From Ustilago trichophora (taxonomy: Eukaryota; Basidiomycota; Ustilaginomycetes; Ustilaginales; Ustilaginaceae): a stretch of 64,000 nucleotides of DNA. Of the stretch, positions 11,043 through 22,972 are shown in pieces (the stretch's first letter is position 1; each line of letters opens with the position of its first letter). Both the position numbers and the translations under genes were made by a program. The stretch spans positions 124,001 through 188,000 of the forward strand of contig OOIN01000013.1 of assembly GCA_900323505.1 (NCBI GenBank). The letters run 5' to 3'. The notes under the pieces were generated by a model. The model saw only the letters and a program-made list of their open reading frames with translations, was not told the DNA's origin and ran no database searches.

Positions 11043-12628
11043 CTAGTAAAACGCTGAATCGAAGAGGCTACCAAATACCACTTGAAAACTGGGCAAGGTT
11101 GCTAGGAGAGGAGGCGACTTTTCATCATTAACCAGATCCCTCGGTATCGCCGGTGTCGAAACGGATGCGGGCAGTGAGGATCGCAATTGGATCAGAGTCG
11201 CGAGCAGGTAGATGGTCATGATCTCGGCAAGGAAGAGGACGAGGAAGGAGCTTGATACGCCTGTACCAGCTGCGCGGAATGCCGAGCCTAGGTAGCTGAG
11301 CACATTTCCGATCCTTCCCCAGATGAGCACACCGACAAAGAGGAGCGACACCTGCTTGGTCCACGCCGCGACATCGAGGTTGACATCAAAGATGCGAATG
11401 AGGTAGGCAACGCTGAGCGAGATGAAGTCTGGCGGTGCCGTGTCTCTATACCCCAAGATGAGCAGGTTGAGCAGCGACAAAGCGATTCGAAAGGCACAGT
11501 AAGCGGCCCATATCCAACCTACAAGAATCCAGAGCTTACCGACAATCGTAGCATTAAGCTCCTCTTTATGCTGCAGTGAGGTCATCCGATCCAAATCATC
11601 GCGCATGGCCGCTGCGACGGAGGACAGGCCAAAGATCTCCGACTTGAGCGACTGGATCTCCCTCGACCGGCTATCACCTCCCCAGAGACTCGAGACACTC
11701 CAACCAGCATTTTGGCGGCGATCTCGTTTTCGAGACGATCCAAGTCGGCTTTGCGTGAGGCGAAATCGGAGCAAGTTCGCTGAAACGACTCTTGGGCCAA
11801 TCGAATGTCGCTTGCGGACGGAGGACGTTGTTGTTTGCCCTTGAAATGCTCGACTGCCTCCCATGCCGCTTGAAGCGCCGCGGAGCCAGAGAGAATGGCG
11901 ATAAAAGTGACTCCAATTACAGCCGTCCTTGCCATGAGCCCGTCAAAGATGCCAGCGCCACTACGCTTATTCAGGAGCGCAGCTGGAAGTGGCACCTTGA
12001 AGAACAGCACCAGCCACGGAATGAACGGAAGTAGTAAGTACGCAATTCGACGCGGTAGAGGTGTGGATGTGTTGCTGCGATACGTAAAGAGTAGACATAC
12101 GGCGAGAGGTATGCACACGATTGCCAGAGCCAGAACGGACGCCAGCGAAAAGCGCCAGACCTTGCGCAACGTGGTTCCATTGCCAGCTGGGAAGCCTGCA
12201 GTCTCCAGCAAGACAGCAACAAATAGCGAGGCGGATTCCTCGAAAGCCAGCGAGAAGAGCAGCGCCGAGACGCTGGCGAGATCTAGGCTTCCTTGGGAGT
12301 TGCGGATGCGCACGGGAGCAAGCAGGGAAGCTCTGAACTGCGTCCATGTGGGTAAAGCTGATCCTTTGGCGGTTGCTAGGAAGGGGGACCTATGGGTTGC
12401 GGTGCGACCCAGCGGCTCGTCGTCGTCATCGTCATGTAGAGAGTAGGAATGAAACGTACTGAAGTTCGAAGAGGTGTGAGCAGAGGCAGGGGCGGGGAGG
12501 GAAGCGTTTGATCTGGTGCTGACGTCCAGCGATGCGTGGCGTGCCTGGCCAAAGAGGAAAGGAAGCGCAGCTCGAGCAGAGAGGTAGAGCCCCAGCTTGA
12601 TCGCTAAGATGAGGACGAGGTCTATCAT
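11043..12628 (-). CDS. Golgi pH regulator (GPHR/GPR89)-family membrane protein
   Basis: Multi-pass membrane protein of the GPHR / ABA-GPCR family, proposed anion channels of Golgi and ER membranes. Start ATG 12628 leads directly into a membrane helix (MIDLVLILAIKLGLYLSA). Several further helices follow, then a coiled segment (RKADLDRLENEIAAKML). The diagnostic C-terminal domain contains LWILVGWIWAAYCAFRIALS, DVNLDVAAWTKQVSLLFVG and a loop with MTIYLLATLIQLRSSLP. The length of about 528 aa fits the family. One base is missing near 11700, where the coil passes into WGGDSRSREIQSLKSEI; both halves are otherwise open. Divergent from Duo1. Confidence 0.85.
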
Positions 12629-13100
12629 GATGCTGCTGCAGACTCTGTCATTCTGTACTTCCCAGATGAGGCAATCTAGACCGAGACAGGTGGTTGAAGC
12701 TGGAAGATGCCGTGTGATGGTGATGAGGATGACAAGGAGTGACACTGTGAATGGTCCAAGCGTGAAACACCGCACAGCCTCCACCTTGCTAACAAAAACC
12801 AAAAAAGGAATTTTGTTAGACCTCTTCTTACAACCAACCAACTTAAAACCGCGCGAGAAAAGGCCTGGGGACGCGTCAAGTTTCAGAGGCGAGGCTGAAT
12901 CTGACATGTTTAGAGTGTTTTTCTCCCAAACCAAAGACGCGCGCGCGTATACTTTGTGCTCTGGTGCGGAGCGCGCTTCGACTCTCACAAAAGTTAAACC
13001 AACACTTTGCCCGATTCCAACTTTGATGTCAAGGAGGGAAAGAGCATCACAAGCATCTCTGCTCATACCACCATCATCACCATTCAAACTGCCCGCCATC
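12629..13100. promoter_or_regulatory. divergent promoter between GPHR-like gene and Duo1
   Basis: 472 bp between the two start codons. It carries a GCGCGCGCGT run near 12940 and a pyrimidine-rich patch before the Duo1 ATG. No coding signal seen. Confidence 0.4.
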
Positions 13101-14459
13101 ATGCCGACGCTTCCAACCACGCCGAAACCTAGCAATGCAGACGCAGGCGACTCTTCATGGCTGCTCGATGAGAACCTCTCCCCAGCGCTCGTACAAGGCT
13201 CTTTACGCGATCTCAACATCTCTGATTCGCCTTTGCAAGGTCCTCTCCGCACCACAGCATCCGCCGCCAACTCGGCTTCAAATTCCGCATCGGGAGTGAG
13301 AAACCCATGAAGTCTCGCCCTCGTGGGGATCTGCGGCGGTGCTCGACTCCAACAACTCGGCCAAGGCCATGTCCAAGATGCGACTCTTGGCGGGACTCGA
13401 TGTGAATGATGAGAACAAGCCGCCTGTTTCACGAAGAGCGCCTACATCATCGAGCACGTCCACAGGCGCTGGTAGACCGCGCTTCTCGCTGTTTGCAAAG
13501 CCAGGCGTACCTACCAACCTCATGCCTAAAAAACGCAGCATCAATCGGAACCAGAGGACGACGACGACGACTTGACCATCAACGGTCTTCCGGACGCATC
13601 GGTACTTGTTTCTTCCTCCTCCGTGCTCGATCCTCCGCAATTGACGCTGAGGACGAATACATCCGCGAAGCCCTTTCAGGCAAACGCGCATCAGCCCGAC
13701 CATCGACGGCGGCCCTACACCAGCCGAAGCAAAGAATCGCAAGAACTGGCCGCTCGTCAACTCACCGAACTTCGACGCATGAACGACGTCTTTGAAGCCT
13801 TCGAAAAGATGCTCCGTGGCAGCGCTGGACAGATCAACGCCTTTGCTCAACGTGTTCAGGAGACAGACGACCTGCTCAACATTTACATTGGATTGCTGCG
13901 ACAGACCGAGAAGACACAGCAATTGCTTCAGGACCAGGATTGGAAGGGACGAGCGAGGATGCTAGCGCCCACGCCCTCTCTGTTGCGCTTGCAGAGCGAG
14001 AGACGCAACGTCTGCAGGCTGAGGCTTTGGCGAGGGAGCAAGAAGCCCAGCGCGCGGCAGAAGAAGCCGCGCTTCGGGCAGAAGAGGAGAACGTCGTCGT
14101 CAGGAAGAAGCACGCCGTGCAGCCGCTGGCGGTGCACGAGGAGGTCGAGGCCGTGCTGTTTCTGGATCGACAAGGGTACAGCTAGAGGTGCCGCTGCCTC
14201 TGCTCGTGGGGCTTCGACAGCTGCCACTCGAGGCCGTGTTGTTAGCTCCCGCACCACAACGGAAGATGTGCGGCTGGCTCGGCCCGAACCACAACTGCTC
14301 CGTCTCGACCCGAGGAGCTTCAGCTCGAGGTCGGTCAGCTTCGGCGACAGGAAGGGGCACGGCTCGACCATCGGGATCCCCACTCGCACCGTCTCGGGCA
14401 GTTCCGGTCTCGGTGGGCAGTATGCCAACGTCAAGAGTTCTGGTTACGGGCCGAGGTAG
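13101..14459 (+). CDS. DUO1: DASH complex subunit Duo1
   Basis: Outer-kinetochore protein of the DASH/Dam1 ring, which couples chromosomes to spindle microtubules. The family core is clear at about 13740-13940: ELRRMNDVFEAFEKMLRG, AFAQRVQETDDLLNIYIGLL and RQTEKTQQLLQDQDWKG. A Lys/Glu/Ala coil (LAERETQRLQAEALAREQEA) follows. The Arg/Gly/Ser-rich C-terminus ends in GGQYANVKSSGYGPR, also typical of fungal Duo1. Start is ATG 13101 (MPTLPTTPKPSN). At least four frame switches (near 13305, 13560, 13945 and after 14100) are each explained by one missing base, for example GG read as G near 13555. DASH subunits are expected to be important for division, so a true pseudogene is unlikely. Confidence 0.88.
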
Positions 14460-15221
14460 TACTCCGAGCTTGTCCAAGACTCTGTTCGCTCTGTTATGAA
14501 TCCATCGCTCCCTGTTGTACTCTAGTGTGCTTAATGTATTTGTTTCGTCAGTTTCAAAAATGTCTGCGCAACGCTTGTATCACAGGCCAGCCATACCACA
14601 TACATACACCTCACGCACGCGTGCCGCGATATCTTTCGTGCCCCACCAAGAGATTCATGCGCTTGATGCGCAAATGAAGTTGAAGCTCGAGAGGAAGCGC
14701 AGCGCAGCACCCTCTCGAACTTCGGCTATGGAGCCTGACGGTGCGCAGCGCGATGATGATGAGACGCGATGCAAATCTGAGACAAGGAGGAAAAGAAAGA
14801 AAAAAAAAAAAAAAGAAAAAGAAAAAATCGACAATTGGAAGAGACCAAGAAAATTTGGCTCTCCTCTGAATTTGCCGGTCGCCTCCACTCTTTCTTCCTT
14901 CCGTCCTTCCTTCCATCCATCCTTCCACCCTTTTACCTCGCTATCAACACCCTTGCAATCAACGCCGAAGCGGCCTCCATTTGCAATGCGACAGCCCGCT
15001 CAGAGTAGGTACTACGAAGACGACCGCTACTCAAAGCTTCTTTTACATCGACCTGCGAGTCGCTCAGCCCATTCTTCGATCGATGGACCACTCGCACTAA
15101 TTCAAGTTGTCGCAGCTCGACAGCGCATACGTATCATCATCTCAACTTATATTCAGACAGGCGGCACACAGTATCACATCTCCTCCCTCTCAAGCGCCGA
15201 CATGTTCTCTCCAGCCAGCAA
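14460..15221. other. intergenic, purine and CCTT tracts
   Basis: 762 bp without a convincing gene. It contains an A-rich purine tract at 14789-14827 and a CCTTCC/CATCC-rich tract at 14895-14930. An open frame crosses it but is low-complexity and has no supporting motif. Confidence 0.4.
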
Positions 15222-18200
15222 ATGGCCTCGGCCAGTCAGGTAAATGCAAAAGGCAGAAGGAAGAGGTAAGCCTGGCCGACCTTCCATCGGCAGTGTGACC
15301 GCAAAGGATGACGAGACCATGTCTCCTCCACACCAGTTAGCCGCTTCGCCACCCGCCACCACGATGCATTCTCTCCATTCAGCTTTAGGTCCTCCCAAGA
15401 ATCGCCCAGACCGGATCCCCCGCCTCGCCCTCGGTCATCCTCTTCAGCGGTCCTGCCCAGCGTGGCTTCGAACGTGTCCACGATGACACCTTCCCACAGA
15501 ATGTCCAGCTTCTCAAAGATATGGCTAGGACCAAGTTCAAGCTCCCGTTTCTGCGCCAGTGGAGATGAGCTACGTCAATCCCGATGGTGTCGTGTGCGAG
15601 CTTGATGACGAGCACGATCTTAGGGCTCTCGCCATGCATGCGGCTTTGAGCCAGAAGGTCAAGGTCAACGTCGCTTCTTCCGCTGATACCAATGCGGAGA
15701 TGCCTCCTCCAGGACCAACTACGAATGGAGCATCGGCTACAGGCTCGACCACACCCTTGCCGAATTTGAAGCCCAAGAATCTCAGGCAACTCCCAAGCAT
15801 CCGTCAACTATTCCGTCTACCAACGGAGCCTCCGTCGACCCAACGCATACAAAGCGCCCAAAAAGACTGTCGCTGGCATTTCCCGAAATCGGCAACCCCA
15901 CAGCCAACGGTCGCACCAGAAAGAAAGCAGAGCCTTCAAGTCGCAACAAAAAAGTCCATCGAAATCTGCATCTACTGAAGTCGCACCCGCCACACCTGCG
16001 GGCCGAGACCTAACGGCGTAAACCGATGGGAGGATCGCGAGGATCCAGCTGCACTGGTCGCCCGCCTCTTCCCTTCTGTCGCACCCGAAGGGTCTTCCAA
16101 AGCGCAAGAGGCGTAGCGACGAGTGCAAGCCACACTCAGGCAGAGGCCCACCTTCTGCACCTCTCAGGGTGCCGACTCTGTCACCAAAAAGCTTCTTCGA
16201 AGCGCAAACGTGTCGACAATTCCCTCCGCCTCCACCATCTGCATCGGTGTTCCAGAAACACCCTCATCGCCATTGGACCCATTGCAAAGAAGCCACGAGG
16301 GCGCTCGAAGAAGTCGCTCGCAAACGATGCAGCATCCACCGCCGCGGATGCCGCTGCTTCAGCTACACCAACCGAAGGATCAGCTCCTGTTGAGACCGCA
16401 CCTCCAGCGACGCAAACCAGTATCGCCTCTCTACCCGCCGCAAATGGAGTTGCGGACCAAATGCAGGCTCCCACCGAAACTCCGAAACGCAAGGCCGGCC
16501 GACCAAAGAAATCTGTTGCAGCGTCTCCAGCTCGTACAGCTCCATCGCAGCCAGAGTTCCCAGCAGCAGCCGAGGCGGAATCCTCCTTGAACAGCAACGC
16601 AAAACGGGCAGTACCCAACCTGACGCTTCTCCCGTCCCATCGCAGACCGAAAGTGCCGCGGCGACGCCGTCGCAGGGTCCCAGACTGACAGCGAACGGCA
16701 AACGTATCGGTCGACCACCCAAAAAGGCACGGCAGCGGCACAAATTGCTGCTCCCAAAGAGAAACACTCACAGGCTGTTTCTGAAGTTGCTGAAACGGTA
16801 CCGACATCGACTGCAAAGAAGACGACGAGAGCGACCAAGGCTAGCAAAGCTAGAGCCAGCGCTGCTGCTGCTGCTGAGCCCGTTGCTGCATCTCAGATGG
16901 CCGAAGCGGCCGCTTCTGGAGCAGCACCTATGCAGAAGTTCCAGTAGACCAGGTGACGGAGGAAGCCCCTTCAACGCAAGCGAGCGAAGTCGCGCCGACC
17001 CAAGAGCATCCAGATGTGGCACCACCAGCCTCTGGCAAGCGCGCTGCTGCCATACCTCGTGGCTCAAAAGCGGTTGCCACAAAGGCTGCCAAGCGGCTGC
17101 TGCCGCCGCTACAGAGGATCAAGTGATGGAAGATGCCACCGCTACGCAAGAGAGAGAAGCGGTACCGAGTAGCTCTGCTCCATCTATACCTGTTGCCACG
17201 CAAGAAGAAGAGGTTGCCGCTCCGCCAGCTTCTGGCAAGCGTGCCGCCGCAAAGCCGCGTGCTACGAAAGCAGCTGCTGCCAAGGATGCCAAGGCTGCCA
17301 AGACTGCTGAAGCCGCCACTGCCGCTGAGGACAGGTGATGGAGGAGTGGTCGCAACCTCTGATCCGGCTGCCACTGTCGCATCGCAGGAAGATCACGATG
17401 TGACCCCTCCGCTTCTGGCAAGTCTGCTGCTAACCTCGCGTTACGAAAGCTGCCGCTGCCAAGGCTGCGAAAGCAGCCGCCGCCGCTGCGCGCCGCCGCG
17501 TCTTCCGCAGAGGATCAGGCTACGCAGGGCGCAACTTCAACACAACCAGACGAAGCTGTACCCAAGACCCTGCCCCGCTGCTCCCGAAGCAGCTCAAGGG
17601 GGGATGCGGCACCAGCAGCTTCTGGTAAGCCGCTTCCAAGCCTCGCGCCTCGCGAGCGATTACCAAAGGCAGCAGCCGACACGGACAAGTGCATCGTCTG
17701 CGGCGAGACCCCAACCACGAAAAGGAAAACTGCAGCGTTTGGCTCGGTGGATCGCAAGCCATCCTCGATCTGCTCTCCATGATCCGCAACAAGTCTCGAA
17801 AGAGGAAGCAGGAGAAGGAATCTACCAAAGTGCTCCATCAGTGGCTTTCTCAACAGTTTGGGGTGCCTCAACACGATCTGACCGCTAGTCAGGATTCAGT
17901 CACGACTTCGAAGGATTCGGCTTTTGCGGCAAGCGAGGATGCGCCTCAGACTGCTGGTGCTGCACCAGTGTCGACGCAGGAGTCGGCCAAGGAGCAAGTG
18001 AAGGGGATGCGGCGACAGTAGCTGCAGCTCAAGAGAAGGCAACCCGGACGAAAACTGCTGCAGAAAAGCGTCGTGCTAAGAAGGGGGAGGCTGCTGCAGC
18101 GGCCGCATCAGCGGAAAAGGAATCGCAATTACCTCCTCCCTCTGGAGTAGAGGCGACACCCAACACCACTACACCGGCAGGCCAGTCGCCGGAGAAGCGA

Positions 18201-19383
18201 TCGCTGCCAAGACTACACGAGGTGCTGGCAAGAAAGCAAAGGCTGCCCAAGTCTGCTGCTACTTAACGGCATCAGAGCCAACCATCGCCCTGACTCCATC
18301 TTCTCCCGCCATCCTAGCATGTCGCAATCATCTGCAATCGAAGAAGCATCGCGAGGGCTAAGGGCGCCCTCTGAATCGTCCGAAGCCGAACTGCCACGAG
18401 CCCCATGCTCTCCGCCGCTCCACGTGAGGTCACGATATGGACGTCGAACCGCTCCCCGTCCAGTCTCAGCCCAGCAGCAGCGGCACGGCCGCTCAACAGC
18501 TGGAAGAGAGGAAGCGCAAGATGAAGATGGCCGATAGAGGTGCGCGTCGTTCGACGAGTCCTGCTACGCTGAAAGATCTGGTTGCAGCCGAGGATCAAGG
18601 TCGAGATCGGCTTCGATTACCAGTTCTGACACCTCGCACGGTGGACAGAGCAGTGGCAATGAGGATTCGGATGCGGACAGCGACGCAGATGTGTCGAGGA
18701 GAAGCAAATCGGCGAGTAGCAAGTCGACACGTTCGCCCGCGCGACCTACCCGTCGCTCTGTTGGTGCTGCGGATAAGCGAGCTGCTCCTCCGTCGTCTTC
18801 GGACTCTGATTCATCGTCGTCGTCTTCTGGTTCAGAGACGGAGTCTGAACCCGAACCGGAGGCAAACACTCCCAATGCCTCCACCACCACCACTCCTGCC
18901 GGGGCAAGGTCCAAGCCTACCGCGTCGTCCCAATCGCAACCGACCGCACGCAATCCTTTTCTGCGAGGACTCACACCCCTTTCCACCCGCACGGGCGCCA
19001 ATGGGAAACCAACATCCTTCACGCGTCTCTCGGATCTGAAACCAGCAACGTTGCGTCAGAACCTCTCGCAACCCGGCTCACCCCTCAGCACCGGAGGCTC
19101 TACTCCACTGAGCGGGTCGAGTCAAACACCGTTCTTCAGCCAACCAGTTGCAAACGGAATCAGCGCCGTAGAGGAGAAGCAAGGCGAGATCGAGAGTGAT
19201 TATGAATCGGATTCTTCCGCCAGTACCTCTTCCTCTTCCTCTTCTTCAGATGATGATGGTGCAGTGGGGGTCAAGAGGGGTAAAGGAAGGGCGACGGCAA
19301 AGGCGGTAGGAAAGAGAGCCGGTGTGAATGCTGCTGCCAAGCCAGCTAAGAAGAAGAAGAGCGTGTTTGGACTCTTTGGCTGA
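15222..19383 (+). CDS. nuclear AT-hook protein with ubiquitin-like N-terminus and histone-H1-like repeats
   Basis: The proposed start ATG 15222 gives MASASQVNAKGRRKR. An AT-hook-like GKPGRPSIG follows at once, then a compact domain (15435-15700: VILFSGPAQRGFERV, KDMARTKFKLPFLRQ, YVNPDGVVCELDDEHDLRAL, KVKVNV) with the strand-helix pattern of PB1/ubiquitin-like folds. Further AT-hooks lie at 16281-16320 (PRGRSKK), 16480-16516 (RKAGRPKK) and 16693-16730 (RIGRPPKK). Four Ala/Lys/Pro repeats follow, then a small Cys/His cluster (CIVCGETPNHEKENC, about 17690-17737) and a Ser/Asp-rich tail ending KKKKSVFGLFG. The layout recalls Net1/Dnt1-type nucleolar scaffolds, but this is inference. There are many single-base frame breaks. 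A stop at 18264-18266 just before an ATG at 18319 could instead divide it into two genes; the 18319 frame stays open across that point, so one gene is preferred. Confidence 0.55.
17019..17676 (+). repeat. four degenerate ~190-bp protein-coding tandem repeats
   Basis: Units begin near 17019, 17211, 17399 and 17607 with the same phrase (PPASGKRAAA, KPRATKA, KAAK). They are separated by acidic/Gln linkers (EDQVMEDATATQE). Composition resembles a histone H1 tail. Spacing of 188-208 bp is read directly from the repeated GCTTCTGGCAAGC-type cores. Confidence 0.6.
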
Positions 19384-19607
19384 TCGTTGGTATGAATGCT
19401 AAAGGGGGGTTTTTTTTTTGTTTTTCTTTGGACGAGCGTTTGTGAGCTTGCAAGCTGTTGCACGTGAGCGTTTCCTGACGGTTGTGAGGCGAGATGGTTG
19501 CAACATGTCGTTTGAGATCACAGACTCTTTCTCATGCATGCAGAAGCTGTGTGAGAATACTGTAGCGCACCCTTCCGAACGACAAGATGTGTCTTGTGGA
19601 GTATGAA

Positions 19608-20444
19608 TCAAATCAAGCGCAGACGGATGCTCTTTGCGACTCTAGTAGTACAATCGTTGAACTTTTGGCTGTGCTCCATCGGGCAAGAGCTGTTTGGCGG
19701 GATTGGAATCGAGTGCGAGACGTACTCGTTACCGTACTGGAGCATACCCACTTTGGGCATTACGTTGTATTTCAGGGTGAAGGTTGCGTTTTTGATATCT
19801 CTGTTTTGGGGGCCGGTCGAGAAGAGGGATGTAAAAATGGTTAGCTGGGGGAAAAGAGTTTGACATGAAAGGGATGAGGAGATAGGAACTCACTTGAACT
19901 GACGACCGACTTCACGGAAGCCATACTTGTTGCGAGCTGAGTTGAGGCTGACATGTGCGTCTTGTTTGGTGCGAAGGATTCGGTCCCAGATGACCACTTC
20001 GTTCTTGATCTATCCGTTTCAATAAAGACAAACGTCGATCGATTTTCATGTCAGCACGACTGTTTTTTTTTTTCTTTTCTCTGCATGTTTCCGGAATGCC
20101 TTTCACGACATCATTATAGATGCTCGGTTTTGGGGAAGAGGAATACTTACGTGCTTGGGCGAGTCATAGGTAGCGGTCAAACTGACAAAGACTTGCTTTG
20201 TATTCCAGTCGAAGAGAGGTGAGAAATCGGCATCTACGTTGAAGTTGACCTCGACAAAGTCTTGAATGTTTCGATCCATATGCCAGGCAGCTTTGGCACG
20301 TACGACTTGGAGCTGGTTGACCACGACGCTTCCGGTGGGTTTGTGGGTAGTGAATCGTGTGACATCGATGAGAACGACGAGGACGAGGATGATGGTGGTT
20401 GCGAGTGCCGAGACTGCATTGAGCCTGGAGAGGGTGCTATGCAT
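19608..20444 (-). CDS. SPC3: signal peptidase complex subunit 3 (Spc3/SPC22-23)
   Basis: Type II ER membrane subunit of signal peptidase, which removes signal peptides from secretory proteins. There are three exons: 20151-20444, 19894-20009 and 19608-19800. The introns of 141 and 93 nt have GTAAGT and GTGAGT donors and AG acceptors. Together they give 603 nt, exactly 200 aa plus stop, with no frame error. Family features are visible: an N-terminal helix (SALATTIILVLVVLIDVTRF), FNVDADFSPLFDWNTKQVFV, NEVVIWDRI, and NKYGFREVGRQFK just before the last exon. That exon carries the hydrophobic NATFTLKYNVMPKVGMLQYG. The final residues (TTRVAKSIRLRLI) are less typical. Start ATG 20444 (MHSTLSRLNAVSA) matches the family. 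Confidence 0.95.
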
Positions 20445-22972
20445 CGTGCCGTTATGATGCCTGAATGGAAGGTGATGGGAGAGAGGGTGACAAGGAGGGG
20501 AGGGGAAGGATGATGTGATGAAAGTACCGTAGACTTGTAGCAAAAATGGAAAGATGAAGGCCACGTCGAAAGGCATGCACGCTCCTTCTGAGCATTCTGT
20601 GTGTTGGACCCTGATGTCGACGTGGATCGATCCGTATCGGCAATAACCCACAGCCCGATTGGAATATTCGCCAATGAACTTCGCTCGGTCTAACAATTAG
20701 CAGGCACGGATCTTATTGTGCAGATCTAACAAAGTTTTGCTGGCTCCTCGCAAGCGCCGCCAAGCTCGATTCCGTCGATTCCATCATGGTCGGTTGCATG
20801 AATCGCAGACCCATGTGCGCGCGACAGAACGATCTCGCATCTGCACAAAACTCACATCATATACCATCCTTACACACACACACACACACACCACTCACTA
20901 TGTTAGTGCATGTGGCCCTGTGTGAAATGCACCAAAAAATGTCTCTCGGTTGCAAGACATGTACATACAGTACAAACGCAATTTAAGCTCAAAGTGAAGC
21001 CTCGGCTAACTTATGGAGCTTAAGAGAAGGCGGGCGGTTGTCAAGTTTCTGTGCGATTCTGGGGCAATAATCAAGTTAGGGTATAATGTGCCGAGCCAAT
21101 CAAAAGAAGGTACAGCAGAGTAAGAGTAAGGGTGTGTACGAGGGATCGGTGGGAGAGATGCCGAGGGTGAACTAGGATGTGGTACAGTAGTTGAGGAGGA
21201 GAGATCGGAGTTGCAAGTCACAAGTGTTGCATGAGAATGCTTCGAAGGTAGGTTGTGGATCGACGACGGCTTGAACCTCGGCGTAGTCTCTCTCTCTCGG
21301 AGAAAGGAGAGCCAACCGCTTATTGGATGGAAAGCTGGCACTCTGACTGTGGGGATGGAAGGTTACGAGTCGATCCGCATGAAAACTCTCAAGACGAGAA
21401 TAACGTCATTCCTCGATCGCATCGAGTCTTAAAAATCTCATCTCTCTGTACGTTTCGTCCTTTTGGTTCTGATGTGTGCAAGTATTCTCCGACCCTCCTC
21501 AATGCTTCACTTTTTCGATTGGCAATAAAAAAAAAACAAAGCTGTGTTTGAATACCGTCCCCCTCCCTGTGATGCTACTCTTATCGGTCATGTCGACACA
21601 GCCCCGACGCTAAGCCGATCGAGAGAGAAGAAGAAGAAGAAGAAGCAGAAGGAAAGAACGTCTTGCTCCTCCTTGTTCTTTTTGGACGCACGGCCAAGCT
21701 GGAACATTTCTCTTCTTCTTTTGGATACTGTGTATTGCGATCTGAACCAGAGAGACACAGAGAGTCAGGTCTAGCCGAGAGGTTTGGCGTCGAAGCGCCT
21801 AGAATGGGGCTAAGTACAGCTCTATTGTGCCCTCCAACAAAGAGACGCATAAGCGACGAGGATGGTGCGCGTTATATCCGGTAGCATGTGCCCAGACTAG
21901 TCAAGGTTGAGTACGTTGAGGTTCGAGAACTTGAGCGTCTCCTTTTGTTCTTTGGGCCGAAATTTCATGCCTTGAGGGAAGGGGATCTGCCCTTGGCCTT
22001 GCATTGGTTCCCTTTTGTTTGCCATGCTCTCCTTTGTTGTCCCGTCGTCCCACAGAAGGGGAGCCGCTTTGTTCGCTCGCTATGGAATGAGAAAAGTTCA
22101 TATAGCATTTACACACACACACACACCGCGCTTCACACATTTGGCCTGCTGGAATGCTGTCGCAGAAAGATATGGAAAGTAGCGGCGGTAGAGTGAGCTG
22201 ACAAGTGCGAGGAATAGTGGTCGACAGAATCGCAAACGATGCTCAAGACATGGAACCTATGTCGCTCGCGATCTCTAGAGAAAAAAAAAAAAAAAACAAA
22301 AAACAAAAAACAAAAAACAAAAAAAAAAACAAAAAAACAAAATCTCATTCGGCTGCCCTTGGTCGGGAGTGACTCTGATGGAAAATCGCAGCCGATTCTC
22401 GATCCTTTTGATCAATTGGTTGGTGTACCATAAAAAGCATCCTCTTTAGGTTTGAGGATGTTGTTAATTTTTTACGAAAAATTCAATTTGGCAGCCAAAA
22501 CTCCTTGCATCCTGACTTGATCGATGCACTTGATCGAGTGTGTGCTGCTGTTTGTGTCTCTGGATGTTGTGCATTGCATTGCAAAAAGTGTCAGTTCGGC
22601 TAAGCGAGAGAGAGGTTTGTCTCCGAATTTAAGGTAGAGAGAGAGCTTGTGTCGACCGTCCCGTTTGCCTCGTTCTGATGGCGTGACAGTCTTTGTTCTC
22701 TCTCGCTCGACGCGGCGCTTATTCTAGAAAAGCAAAGGCTGACTGGCTTGTTCACCACCTCATCTCCCTCTTCTTCTAACCTCACCACCACAACCACCAC
22801 CGTCGTCATCATCATCATCAACATCATCTTCACCTCGTAGTTCACCTTCAGCGCGTGCACATACATGCATCAGCCTCGTCTCGTTGCTGGCATTAGCATT
22901 GGCATTGGCTGTGGCTTCCATGCACGATCGCTTCCCATTCATTCATCTTGACCTTCAGCCGCGCTACCGACC
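20445..22972. other. 2.5-kb gene-free divergent intergenic region
   Basis: Lies between the divergent Spc3 and Med11-like starts. Only short unconvincing open frames occur. It holds a CA repeat at 20873-20891, another at 22111-22126, an A-rich tract with interspersed C at 22281-22340, and pyrimidine-rich DNA before 22972. No RNA gene was recognised. Confidence 0.45.

Noticed and set aside
14515..15243. 242-codon open frame before the AT-hook gene
   Set aside because: Low-complexity Lys-rich sequence produced by a purine tract, no domain, and it overlaps the better start at 15222.
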